Positions 26,036 through 34,576 of a stretch of DNA of 64,000 nt are shown piece by piece. Every line of letters begins with the position of its first letter. Positions within the stretch are counted from its first letter, which is position 1. The notes under the pieces were generated by a model. That model made no database searches. It had not been told where the DNA came from and saw only the letters and a program-made list of their open reading frames with translations. The position numbers and the translations under genes were made by a program. This stretch comes from Chitinophaga hostae (GTDB lineage Bacteria; Bacteroidota; Bacteroidia; Chitinophagales; Chitinophagaceae), in contig NZ_JAGTXB010000028.1 in assembly GCF_018224885.1 (NCBI RefSeq), forward strand, positions 1 through 64,000, in the 5' to 3' direction.

Positions 26036-26245
26036 CTAACCGCCTTCTTTTGACACTGCTGTCTGGCTGACCCCACTCATGACAGTACCGGCAACAGCGA
26101 TATAACCGGCAATTTTGACGATGATCGCAGGGATAGCAGGAATGCCCATCAGGGCGCCGCTAATCGCTGTCAAGATCAAACCTATATTGCGCACCTTACT
26201 GAAAAAAGGTGGTGTTGATGCAGTGAGTCGTTGTGCAAGTTTCAT
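26036..26245 (-). CDS. Small hydrophobic protein, probably membrane
   Basis: A 69-residue protein with a Gly/Ile/Pro-rich hydrophobic middle (ALMGIPAIPAIIVKIAGYIA) and a second hydrophobic stretch, suggesting one or two membrane segments. I start it at 26245 because a terminator-like hairpin (26268-26294) lies over the longer start at 26281. A fragment of a second copy of this gene is found at 30236-30305, so it belongs to this element family. It follows the 257-residue gene on the same strand. Function unknown; holin-like or peptide-toxin roles are only guesses. Confidence 0.55.
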   Translation of the reverse strand: MKLAQRLTASTPPFFSKVRNIGLILTAISGALMGIPAIPAIIVKIAGYIAVAGTVMSGVSQTAVSKEGG

Positions 26246-26267
26246 ACGCACAATTTTAGAGGTGAAG

Positions 26268-26294
26268 AAAAGCCGGCCCATACAGGCCGGTTAT
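26268..26294 (-). terminator. Hairpin terminator after the 257-residue gene
   Basis: Read on the minus strand, ACCGGCC and GGCCGGC pair across a short loop and are followed by TTTTCTT. It sits directly at the stop codon of the gene at 26294-27067. Confidence 0.55.
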
Positions 26295-27067
26295 TATGGG
26301 TTTGGTGCTGCCGGTATACCGGAGATATCAACCAGTGCCAGCGCGTTATAAGCGCCGTTTTTAAGGCTATACAACGCCCCGTTAACTTGCTGGTAAAACT
26401 CAACACCCAAAGCCAGGAACAACGGCTTAGTAGTGTTGTCTGTCACGTTTACTGTCAAAGCCATGACGGCAGTTGCGGTGGCATCGATGGGCAATTCAGC
26501 GCTGGCCGCACTGCCATTGATGAACGTTTCCGCCTCGAAGTCGATTTCCGCACCAGCTGCCAAAACTTTGAAATGGGTAGCACCTGCAGGAGCGGCCACC
26601 ATGTTGACAGGAACGAACGGCGGAATATCGACGATCAGGGTACCGGCAGCGCGATCAATGGCCGTGGAGAACGGGGCGTACAACGTACCGCCCAATCGGG
26701 CGTTACTGTTGAACTCAAAACCTTTGAGTAGCTCCGCCTCACCATCAATGACGTTGCGTTGGCCGCGTACATTGGTTGCATCTGCCTGGATCACCTTCAC
26801 CATTTCACGGGTCAGGCGGGATGATATATAGCTATCCCCGATGTTCAGGAGCAGCGCCCGGAAGGCTGTACGTAACAGCTTACCGGCTTTGCCGGCACGA
26901 CCGAATTCCGCACCGTTTTCACGGGTCCGGATAAACGCCGGATCTGTTGCGATCCGGCTGGCATCTACGCCGCCTTTCTCACGTGCCAGGTGTCCGGCTT
27001 TCGTTTTGTAAAAGGTGATATTGCCGATTGTTCCTTTCAGGGGGATGATTCCACTTTGTCTTGCCAT
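26294..27067 (-). CDS. Conserved Bacteroidota protein of unknown function, repeat-fibre-like
   Basis: The 257-residue protein has the N-terminal motif GIIPLKGTIGNITFYKTKAG, then HLAREKGGVD and TRENGAEFGRAGKAGKLLRT. I recognise this as a widespread but uncharacterised Bacteroidota protein. Residues 150-257 are rich in Ala, Val and Thr with beta-strand character (PIDATATAVMALTVNVTDNT) and resemble an Ig-like or virion-type beta domain. No signal peptide or enzyme motif is seen. It forms a small minus-strand unit with the hydrophobic gene after it. It could be phage-structural or secreted-particle derived; I cannot decide. Confidence 0.65.
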   Translation of the reverse strand: MARQSGIIPLKGTIGNITFYKTKAGHLAREKGGVDASRIATDPAFIRTRENGAEFGRAGKAGKLLRTAFRALLLNIGDSYISSRLTREMVKVIQADATNVRGQRNVIDGEAELLKGFEFNSNARLGGTLYAPFSTAIDRAAGTLIVDIPPFVPVNMVAAPAGATHFKVLAAGAEIDFEAETFINGSAASAELPIDATATAVMALTVNVTDNTTKPLFLALGVEFYQQVNGALYSLKNGAYNALALVDISGIPAAPNP

Positions 27068-27208
27068 ATAGAAACAATTGAATGATAGAATGGGCTGTTT
27101 GCTTAGCCAAGCCCGTTAGGCTCACATCTGCGCAGGATGCTGTACTTTTGCGGTAACCACCCCAAACCTAAGCCGGTATTTTAACCCATAAAAATTTCCA
27201 TTCCGATT

Positions 27209-27421
27209 ATGCCATTTTCGCAGAAAATAATACCTAACCGCATAGTGATCTATGCAAAAGATGTGATGAATATCACTGGTAGGAGTGAGCGTACAGCTAG
27301 GAAGATCCTGCAACAGATACGAACGGTTTATAGAAAGAACAAAGGAGAACTTGTGACAGTCCATGAGTTTTGTAGGTTTACAGGGATCGAGCAACGGCTT
27401 ATTAAAGATTTCCTATTGTGA
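27209..27421 (+). CDS. Small HTH-like protein
   Basis: A 70-residue protein with a probable DNA-binding helix pair (IYAKDVMNITGRSERTARKI then LQQIRTVYRK) and a second helical pair (VTVHEFCRFTGIEQRLI). It is divergent from the 257-residue gene, with 140 bp between the starts. Small proteins of this form recur in Chitinophagaceae and are uncharacterised. A regulatory role is inferred from the helix pattern. Confidence 0.55.
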   Translation: MPFSQKIIPNRIVIYAKDVMNITGRSERTARKILQQIRTVYRKNKGELVTVHEFCRFTGIEQRLIKDFLL

Positions 27422-27594
27422 GTTTGCTTTAAACCATTATGGTTTAACTTTTATTTTAAATTTAATATGTTTCGTATTGAATGAAAACAATGGATTTTGC
27501 CGTTGATTTTCAATATATTGCTATAGATATCCCTAATGCAAGAAAATAAATTCTGTTTTGCAGTTGGTACACACCAAAAGTATAACCATAAAGC

Positions 27595-29916
27595 ATGAAA
27601 TATAGACTTGATACAATTAACGACAAAGAATTTGAGATCCTTGCAAAGGATTTGCTAGAATCCGAATTAAAAATAAAGCTCCAGAATTTTCGTAGTGGTA
27701 AAGATAAAGGTGTTGATTTACGATATGCTGGTAATCATGAGAATGAAATAATAGTACAGGCAAAGCATTACATAAAATCAACATTCTCCGACCTTAGGAC
27801 CGCTTTGAGGGCAGAGAGGGATAAATTAGAGAAGCTTTCCCCCAAGCCTAACAGATATATTTTGTTTACTTCATTTGATTTAAATACCGGGCAGACAGAT
27901 GAGATAGTCAAGATGTTTCATCCTTTACTAAAGAATTCTCAGGACGTCTTTGGGATGTCTAGGATCCAGGAAATGATCGCGAACAACAGTTCTATTGAAG
28001 AAAAACACTATAAGTTGTGGCTTACTAGCACAAACATACTTCAACGAATATTGCATAATGGAGTAAAAGGACGATCTGAGTATGTGGAAGCAAAAATAAT
28101 TCGGAGATCTAGGCTATTTGTACCTACAGAAGACTTTTCTCTTGCACTCAAGACATTAGTAGAAAATCGGGTTTTGATTATTACTGGCGAACCAGGCGTT
28201 GGTAAGACGACAATAGCACATCAGCTCATTTATGATAATTTAGCGAAAGGATTTGAATTAATCGTTGCTGATAATAAACTTGAAGATGCCGAAAATTTAT
28301 TATCTCCAGATCCTGAAAAAAAACAAGTGGTATTCTTTGATGACTTTTTGGGTGCTAACATTTATGAGGTACTCAATCCAAGAAATACACAAACTAAGAT
28401 TGTTAATTTCATTGAGCGAATTCAGCATAGTCCCAATAAGCTTTTGATAATGACAACCAGGACAACTATTCTTAATCAGGCAATCCGACATTATGAGAAG
28501 TTTAAGAAGATTGGAACAGAGGAGTCTCTTAAGTATGAAGTGAGGATTAGAAATTATTCGAAAGTAAGTAAAGCACATATCCTTTATAATCACATTTATC
28601 ACGCTTTATCTACCAATTATCACGACGTTTTCTTCACAGAGAGATTTTATCATCAGATTATTGGTCATCAGAATTTTTTTCCACGTCTTATTGAGTTTAT
28701 AACAACGGAAAGCCAGTTTAAGAATAAAACAGCGGAAGAGGCAAAGTCCTTCATTCAACGAAGTTTGGATAATCCGAGCGAGATATGGGAGTATGCTTAC
28801 AGGGAGCAGTTAGATGAAGTGGACCAATTTATGCTTTGTACAATCTTTAGTTTTGCCGGTAGTAAGTTTACGGAAGTGGAATTGCGAGATGCCTTCAATA
28901 GCCGGTATGACTATGAGATTCTGAGGAACGGACACAAACGAAAGGTTGATGCTTTTGAGGGAGGGTTGAAGAAATTGTCTGGAGGCTTTATAATAATGAT
29001 ATGGCATCCTGGGGAAAATATTCGCACTGTTAATTTATTTAATCCGTCTATCGCCGATTTTCTACTCAATTATATTAAGAATCGGCCTGACGAAATGGAC
29101 AGAATTTTCTTTTCGGCAAGATTTTTTGAGCAGATAACAGGATATTTTAAGAGAGGAGGGGATTATTTTAATATTCCGGATGATCGTTGTGAAGATTATT
29201 ACAAAGTATTTCGGGAAAGATCTCAACAAATGTTGCTACTTGGGGGTTCCAAGGGAAGCAAGCAGCTTACAATTCTATTTGTTTTTGCCACACAGTTCCA
29301 AAAATATTGTAGTGAAAAGGAGATGTTTGATCTTATCGCAGAGGTAGATACTTCAAACACTGATATAGATTTTACAATGTTTTCAACAGTGCTGAATTTT
29401 GTAGTTGGATTCCCCACAATTGAAAAACTAATTAATTCTGAATGGCGTCAATTTTTAGCCTTAGGCATTCAAATCGCGGGGGATGTTGATGAAGTAGCAG
29501 CATGTTTGAAAGTATTTGAGAAATATGGGATTACAAAAGACATGTTCGAGGGAGAGAAAGAATTTATGGAAATACTTGCAAGTGAGGCTAATCTTAAGTT
29601 TCAAGTATGGATAGATGATATTGATTTTGGCCGACATAAAGATTTGGTGTCAAGAGATTCTGGCTATTTTGAGTATAATACAGGTATAGTTGAGGATGAA
29701 ATAAACGATACATTTAGTGAATTTTTGGAAGCATGTTCTTTGTCGGAGTACAGAGATCATTTATGGGAGAGTATAGAATTTGATGCGTATCGAATAATAG
29801 ACAAGCTTGTCGAGGAATGGGGAAGAGATGATGATGATTATGATCGTTCAAGAACTTTTAGAAGCGAAAGAATAGAGAATCCTGATGATGAAATTAATAA
29901 TCTTTTTGACCGCTGA
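27595..29916 (+). CDS. Mrr-type restriction endonuclease domain fused to a STAND NTPase
   Basis: The 773-residue protein begins with an Mrr-like PD-(D/E)xK domain (about residues 5-120): Asp41 in GKDKGVDLRY and Gln55-Ala-Lys57 in IIVQAKHY, the D...QxK arrangement. An nSTAND3-type P-loop NTPase follows, with Walker A GEPGVGKTT at 198-206, Walker B VVFFDDFLG near 245 and a sensor-like MTTRT. The last 350 residues are helical and should hold the sensing part. Nuclease-STAND fusions are known anti-phage proteins (Avs family and relatives): NTP-driven assembly activates the nuclease. It is the last cargo gene, 240 bp before the right core repeat. Confidence 0.85.
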   Translation: MKYRLDTINDKEFEILAKDLLESELKIKLQNFRSGKDKGVDLRYAGNHENEIIVQAKHYIKSTFSDLRTALRAERDKLEKLSPKPNRYILFTSFDLNTGQTDEIVKMFHPLLKNSQDVFGMSRIQEMIANNSSIEEKHYKLWLTSTNILQRILHNGVKGRSEYVEAKIIRRSRLFVPTEDFSLALKTLVENRVLIITGEPGVGKTTIAHQLIYDNLAKGFELIVADNKLEDAENLLSPDPEKKQVVFFDDFLGANIYEVLNPRNTQTKIVNFIERIQHSPNKLLIMTTRTTILNQAIRHYEKFKKIGTEESLKYEVRIRNYSKVSKAHILYNHIYHALSTNYHDVFFTERFYHQIIGHQNFFPRLIEFITTESQFKNKTAEEAKSFIQRSLDNPSEIWEYAYREQLDEVDQFMLCTIFSFAGSKFTEVELRDAFNSRYDYEILRNGHKRKVDAFEGGLKKLSGGFIIMIWHPGENIRTVNLFNPSIADFLLNYIKNRPDEMDRIFFSARFFEQITGYFKRGGDYFNIPDDRCEDYYKVFRERSQQMLLLGGSKGSKQLTILFVFATQFQKYCSEKEMFDLIAEVDTSNTDIDFTMFSTVLNFVVGFPTIEKLINSEWRQFLALGIQIAGDVDEVAACLKVFEKYGITKDMFEGEKEFMEILASEANLKFQVWIDDIDFGRHKDLVSRDSGYFEYNTGIVEDEINDTFSEFLEACSLSEYRDHLWESIEFDAYRIIDKLVEEWGRDDDDYDRSRTFRSERIENPDDEINNLFDR

Positions 29917-30009
29917 ATTTATTAGATCGCATGGTTAAGTGAAATCCGATCCCTGTTAAAAGCATATATATAGTATTATTTTCTAGTTGAATGTTTATTT
30001 TACTCTAAA

Positions 30010-30043
30010 TTGATCAGATTTAGCACGGCTTTTCGTACCTTTG
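30010..30043 (+). promoter_or_regulatory. Putative outward promoter at the right end of the element
   Basis: TTG at 30010-30012 and TACCTTTG at 30036-30043 are 23 bp apart. Transcription would run through the arm site and right core and stop at the terminator at 30187-30220, giving an RNA of about 170 nt without an open frame. Confidence 0.35.
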
Positions 30044-30090
30044 TACTGTTTACAAGTTCTTTCAAACTCCCACAAAGTAAGCTATTTCGC

Positions 30091-30113
30091 GAGTCTACAA
30101 AATCGTCTACAGT
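30091..30113 (+). promoter_or_regulatory. Arm-type integrase site candidate, right end
   Basis: Same-orientation match (18/23) to 2018-2040, with two GTCTACA words spaced as in the left copy. It lies 47 bp inside the right core repeat. Confidence 0.45.
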
Positions 30114-30159
30114 AGCTTGTAAATCCTTTAGAAGCGGCGGCAATTAAGCCTTTGATATA

Positions 30160-30175
30160 GTCCCAGCGGGATCAC
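30160..30175 (+). repeat. Right attachment core (attR)
   Basis: Exact 16-bp copy of 1902-1917 (GTCCCAGCGGGATCAC) in the same orientation, as expected after site-specific integration. Flanks diverge immediately on both sides. Confidence 0.65.
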
Positions 30176-30186
30176 AAGCAACTTTT

Positions 30187-30220
30187 AAAACCTGCACAAT
30201 GGTCGCAGGTTTTTTGTTTT
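30187..30220 (+). terminator. Rho-independent terminator beside attR
   Basis: AAAACCTGC and GCAGGTTTT form a 9-bp stem with a 9-base loop, followed by TTTTGTTTTT. It lies 12 bp after the right core, the same arrangement as the terminator after the left core. Confidence 0.7.
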
Positions 30221-30235
30221 TAATCGAGCGTTTAA

Positions 30236-30305
30236 TGCTATATATCCAGCAATTTTTATGATGATAACGGGGATCGCAGGGATACCCATCAGCGCACTAC
30301 TAATA
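30236..30305 (-). pseudogene. Fragment of a second copy of the 26-kb hydrophobic gene
   Basis: Read on the minus strand, these 70 bp encode SALMGIPAIPVIIIKIAGYI, nearly the same as ALMGIPAIPAIIVKIAGYIA in the gene at 26036-26245. No start codon or upstream part remains. It lies just outside the right core repeat, so it is a remnant of an earlier, related element. Confidence 0.7.
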
Positions 30306-30389
30306 ATTTGGTGCTCCATAAAAAAGAGGGCATCTCCTGTGCTTTTGCAAACATAGCAGACACCCTCTTTATTTTCATCAACAGGAATA

Positions 30390-32066
30390 TTATCTTACCT
30401 CCAATTTATAAGGAGGCGTATCCGCTGCAACCAATGTCCTGAACTGTTTAAAGCGTTCTGTATTCTGTTTCTCACGGCCAAAAATTTCCAGGTGAAATTT
30501 CATTCCGCTGACCTCTTCCTCCGTGTACTGGTTCAGACTAACGACTCCGGATATTCCCAGGTGTGCCTGGCAATTAGCACAACCACCAACATCCCAGCGG
30601 CTCAGCACAGACTGATAACCGACAAGATATCTTTTATCATCCCCTTTGGTGGCATATACACCAACAATAAATGAGCCTTTAATACCTCCTCTGCTAAGCC
30701 CTGATATATAGAGATGCAGATCGCTTCGCTTTGAATCAACAGCCCTGGCAGCTCTTGCAGCTGCAACCACATCGTTTTGCGACAATGAGCCATCGCTATA
30801 GGTGTAATTCAGCTGTGATTCAATATTTATGCAATCTTCTGATGTGAAATAGGTAGTACCTGTTTTTATAAACGGTTTCAGCGCAGTTGTCATAGTCAGT
30901 GTTTCATTCTCCGTTTGCCCGTTGGCAGGGCCTTGTCCGTTGCCGCCATTGAAACCATTTGAGGTACCCGGATCTGCGGAGTCTTCGATGATGTCAAAAC
31001 GTTCTGTAAAACCCTGCTTTTGCTGCCATAACCAAAACACACGATCTATATTACAGTGGTGAAAAAAGAAGATAGGATCCAGTCCTGCCGTATCATTCTC
31101 ACCCATATCACCATTTGCATCCGGTAGCTGAGATAAATCATAGCCTCCGTTATTTATGCCCTTAGGAAGATTAAAACCACCAACTGCCAAATGAATATCG
31201 TTGTGCGGATGCTCCAGTGCAGTGTACCCTTTACCATAATAAGCAGCAGATTGCGTATTGGAAAATATCGTATAAATAGGCGCGTCAAGACAATCACTGA
31301 ATGCCTTTGCTATACCTGCCGGTCGTGGTGTCCCGCCGTCTCCTGCGCCACATCCGGGTATATAGTAAGTCACATTATTAAGCCATTGTAATACATTCGC
31401 ATTCAGCAAGGCAATATTGGCGTTAGGATCAAAGAAATTGGCATTATACGCGTAAGTATTGGCCTGGGCCTGCGGCGTGCCCACAAGGCCAGACAGTGGG
31501 TATCTTACTGTTTGGTAACCTTGTGGTTTGCTATAAACTGAGTCGTCATTGTTTACCTGGTCAGTTATTTTTGTAGGGAGAATAAATGAGGCCAGCGGAT
31601 TGTCGATGGCATTATTATCATCAGGTACAATTCCCTTATCACGCAAACACTGTGGGAACTCTCCCTTGAATGTAAACTTCGGAGCGGTAAGTGCACGCGG
31701 TATGCCATATGTAGTTGAATAGGAATCTGTCTCGTCCCAATAGGGTTGCATCACATCTTCACAACCAGGAGCGGTCTGCAGGGCTTTTTCCAGCATGTAT
31801 ACATATACCCTATGCCAGGTGGGGAAAAGCACATTCTGGTGATTACAGTAGCCCCCCCACCATTCCGGGTTTGTAGCGCCTTCTCCGGCAAATGGTTCTC
31901 CGTGATACCCACCTATCATAAAATAGGAGTTAGGATCAGTAGGTGGTAATGCTTTAATATAAGCCCATGCTGTCATCAGTTTTTCCAGATCATTATTGAT
32001 GCCTGCATCATAGTCATTCTGAATTTCAATTATAGAGCGGCGAACGCCTGTGCCATTTCTTGTCAT
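30390..32066 (-). CDS. Tyrosinase (type 3 copper monooxygenase)
   Basis: The 558-residue protein has both copper sites. CuA: His55 (GGYHGEP), His76 (YCNHQN) and His85 (PTWHRVY). CuB: LEHPHNDIHLAVGG and the later FFFHHCNIDRVFWLWQ. Cys74-x-His76 has the spacing of the Cys-His thioether crosslink known in several tyrosinases and catechol oxidases. There is no signal peptide. The C-terminal 150 residues (about 410-558) may form the domain that shields the active site. The family hydroxylates phenols and oxidises catechols to quinones, giving melanin-like pigment. A MerC-like membrane gene precedes it by 2 bp on the same strand. Confidence 0.9.
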   Translation of the reverse strand: MTRNGTGVRRSIIEIQNDYDAGINNDLEKLMTAWAYIKALPPTDPNSYFMIGGYHGEPFAGEGATNPEWWGGYCNHQNVLFPTWHRVYVYMLEKALQTAPGCEDVMQPYWDETDSYSTTYGIPRALTAPKFTFKGEFPQCLRDKGIVPDDNNAIDNPLASFILPTKITDQVNNDDSVYSKPQGYQTVRYPLSGLVGTPQAQANTYAYNANFFDPNANIALLNANVLQWLNNVTYYIPGCGAGDGGTPRPAGIAKAFSDCLDAPIYTIFSNTQSAAYYGKGYTALEHPHNDIHLAVGGFNLPKGINNGGYDLSQLPDANGDMGENDTAGLDPIFFFHHCNIDRVFWLWQQKQGFTERFDIIEDSADPGTSNGFNGGNGQGPANGQTENETLTMTTALKPFIKTGTTYFTSEDCINIESQLNYTYSDGSLSQNDVVAAARAARAVDSKRSDLHLYISGLSRGGIKGSFIVGVYATKGDDKRYLVGYQSVLSRWDVGGCANCQAHLGISGVVSLNQYTEEEVSGMKFHLEIFGREKQNTERFKQFRTLVAADTPPYKLEVR

Positions 32067-32068
32067 AG

Positions 32069-32539
32069 TTAAGCAATTTTATGTTTCTTATGAATAAGTT
32101 TCAAGGATACATGGGGGAAATTATTCAGTAAAGATCCTGTCAGGATCATGCCAACGCCCGCAACCAGCGACCATTGCGTGCCAGGGAAGAATGCGCGGCT
32201 GCTCATGATAAAAACCGCACCCAGCGTGCTGATAATGAAAGGCAGGTATCCTGCCACTCTTATCCGTTTATACAAAAAGAAAAGATGTATCGCCAGGAAG
32301 ATCATCATTACAGGCAGCAGCCATTTCATATAAGGTAGCTTCGCCAATCCCAGGCTACCGAACATACTCATATAAACAGCCCAGCACATAGGACATTTTG
32401 GAAAAAAAGCAATCAGGATGCTCAATATGACCGAAGGTACACTCCTGGCTGTTTTCGATGACATCGTCCCCGATGATTGCTGCTCATCGGAATGCCTGGC
32501 ATGGCAATTACAAGTGTTGCATTCATTTAAATTTTCCAT
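32069..32539 (-). CDS. MerC-like membrane protein upstream of tyrosinase
   Basis: A 156-residue protein with four predicted membrane segments. The first contains FFPKCPMCWAVYMSMF, the CPxC-type metal motif usual in MerC-family proteins. The N-terminus has a Cys/His cluster (CNTCNCHARH). MerC proteins carry Hg(II), but with no mer genes nearby and a copper enzyme starting 2 bp downstream, copper handling for the tyrosinase is a reasonable inference. Confidence 0.65.
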   Translation of the reverse strand: MENLNECNTCNCHARHSDEQQSSGTMSSKTARSVPSVILSILIAFFPKCPMCWAVYMSMFGSLGLAKLPYMKWLLPVMMIFLAIHLFFLYKRIRVAGYLPFIISTLGAVFIMSSRAFFPGTQWSLVAGVGMILTGSLLNNFPHVSLKLIHKKHKIA

Positions 32540-33625
32540 ATCCTGTATTAATATTGTAAAAGGAAAGGCCGAAAGATATTCCTACGTAATCCAGCCACAG
32601 ACAGGGATTTCAAAGACGCAGCAGGGGCCATCTCTGCAATAGTTACTATGAAAGAAATAGGGGACACCATTTTTCATAAGACAACATTTATGGATAGTAC
32701 AATTAGTATACTCATGCACGGTGAGAAATCAGGGAACGGGAAAGGCAGCAGCATGGCTTCGCCAGAAACACGCTATGCATGCCGGTTCAGTCAGGAAAAT
32801 AAATTCAGGTAATTGCAACAATGCAAAACACTGGCATCAATACGCGGGTATTTATAATGAAAAGGGCTGTGGGTTTTGGTTATATGAGGTTTAAAATGTC
32901 ATACAAAAATGCTATGATTAAATACTTACGTTGAATCATTCAAATAATGCTGTTAGCTTTTTGACGATCGGTGATAGCCGAAGCTATTAAAAAATAATTA
33001 ATCCTCAAATTTTTTTTTTGTCTTTTTAATAGGAAGGTATGCTAACTATTATTATGGAGTATCAGGTTTTTTTATAGTCGGGATAATGATTTTCGGAGAT
33101 GATGCAGTAATAATTATGCAGAAAATAGTTGCGTGTAACATATACAGTAGTATTGGTGTTTTTGACATGTACTTTGTACTGTTTAGATCTGAACCATGGA
33201 ACTGAAAGCATCCCGATTATTATTGGGTACCTCTGAGAAAAGAATGTGTGCTTACCTATCCTTATATGCAGCATTTGGGTATTCTATTGAATGATTATAA
33301 AGCCACTACACCATTTATGTAGAGGCCTCATAATAATTTACGCGTTTTGACTATACTATTAAGGAAGATCGACCCTGGCTTCCCGATGCTATTTGTTTAT
33401 GATCACTTTTCCGATCAGTATCTTTCCCATAGTAGTGCTTCGGATTTGCGTTGCAAAGTTAAAATAAATTTTAGCCAGGCTTGGGAGACTAAAAGTAAAA
33501 AGATCAAGGTGGTGTAAGTAACAATGACTTTTCATACAGGAGAACATATTGGATGACTGTGCTTACAGATTTTAAGGCGCCTAGTCTGAAAGATAGTTTA
33601 GTAACGGCCACGGATAATCTGAAAT

Positions 33626-33682
33626 AGTCCCAAGGGGATTTATCAAAGGAAATTAAAGTCGCTTAAATCCTACGATTTACGC
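33626..33682 (+). repeat. Degenerate third att-like site with decayed terminator
   Basis: AGTCCCAAGGGGAT at 33626-33639 resembles the 16-bp core. It is followed by TATCAAAGGAAATTAAAG identical to 1927-1944 and then by a broken version of the terminator beside attL, whose central loop bases read in the opposite sense. Probably the end of an older related integration at the same site. Confidence 0.5.
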
Positions 33683-33705
33683 AGCTCCCTCTGGTTCAAT
33701 AGCTA

Positions 33706-33737
33706 TTTGCCTAATCTCCCTGATTCATGTACCTTTA
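33706..33737 (+). promoter_or_regulatory. Promoter of the AraC regulator gene
   Basis: TTTG at 33706-33709, a 20-bp spacer and TACCTTTA at 33730-33737 fit the Bacteroidota consensus well; the start codon follows 33 bp later. Confidence 0.55.
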
Positions 33738-33770
33738 TTACGGTATCCTTCAAACACAAACTTATACGGC

Positions 33771-34538
33771 ATGGAACAACCACTATTATTTTTTTCGACC
33801 GGTTACTTTGTATATATAGGTCGTGCTGTCGATACCGTTGTTCACGAGCATCATGCTTTACAGATTGCCATCACTTTTGAGGATAAAATAGAGATCATCT
33901 CATCGGGTTCAGTTATTAAACAGAAGGCGGTTATCATCGACTCCGATGAACCACATGAATGCAGAACTCACAACAATACATTTCTACTAATCAATATTGA
34001 TCCGGAATCTAAAATAGGAACGGGCCTTAAGAAGACTTATCTGTCTGACAAAAAACTGGCGGCGTTACCGGAAGCAATCGTAGAAGAGTTATTGGAAGAA
34101 ATAAAGCCGTTGCTGTCAGATAACACAAACGTCGACAGTATTTTTAACATGACCCTCCAATTTCTCAGGAAACTTTCAAATACGGAGGGGAATGAGGATA
34201 TGGATGACAGGATCGCCAAGGTCCTGGAAGTGCTTCAACAGCCCGGACATATGCCCTTAAAGATTAAGGATTTATCGACCATCGTCTATCTTTCTCCCAG
34301 TCGGCTTATTCACTTATTTACGACGCAGGTAGGTATTCCGATCAGGAAATATATCCTATGGGTCAGGCTTTTAACGGCGCTGCAATACATCATTAACGCC
34401 AGGGCTATCACAGATGCCGCCCTCGAAGCTGGTTTTGCCGACGCCCCACACTTCAACCGGACGTTCAAACGGATGTTCGGGCTGGCTCCTTCGTTTTTAT
34501 TGAAGAATAGCCAAATCGTACAAGCCTATGTGAAGTAA
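33771..34538 (+). CDS. AraC-family transcriptional regulator
   Basis: A 255-residue protein. The N-terminal half looks like a cupin-type sensing domain (VHEHHALQIAITFEDKIEII), and the C-terminal 100 residues hold two AraC HTH motifs: LKIKDLSTIVYLSPSRLIHL and ITDAALEAGFADAPHFNRTF, ending with KRMFGLAPSFLL. It lies just upstream of a membrane hydrolase-like gene on the same strand and may control it. Confidence 0.88.
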   Translation: MEQPLLFFSTGYFVYIGRAVDTVVHEHHALQIAITFEDKIEIISSGSVIKQKAVIIDSDEPHECRTHNNTFLLINIDPESKIGTGLKKTYLSDKKLAALPEAIVEELLEEIKPLLSDNTNVDSIFNMTLQFLRKLSNTEGNEDMDDRIAKVLEVLQQPGHMPLKIKDLSTIVYLSPSRLIHLFTTQVGIPIRKYILWVRLLTALQYIINARAITDAALEAGFADAPHFNRTFKRMFGLAPSFLLKNSQIVQAYVK

Positions 34539-34576
34539 CCGTGAGATCTTTGCATGAAGTAAATCAAACTTATTTT

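Larger units (their letters stand above)
29917..30389. other. Right end of the element and junction
   Basis: These 473 bp contain no intact gene. They hold a promoter-like sequence (30010-30043), an arm-type site (30091-30113), the right core repeat (30160-30175), a terminator (30187-30220) and a decayed gene fragment (30236-30305). Confidence 0.55.
32540..33770. other. 1.2-kb region without a supported gene
   Basis: No frame with coding character is seen; a 70-codon minus-strand frame at 33062-33274 has no recognisable product or start context. The sequence is AT-rich and looks decayed. It contains a degenerate third att-like block at 33626-33682 and a good promoter for the following AraC gene. 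Probably the scar of an older insertion. Confidence 0.5.

Noticed and set aside
33062..33274. 70-codon minus-strand open frame
   Set aside because: No start context, no coding character and no recognisable domain in a region that looks decayed.
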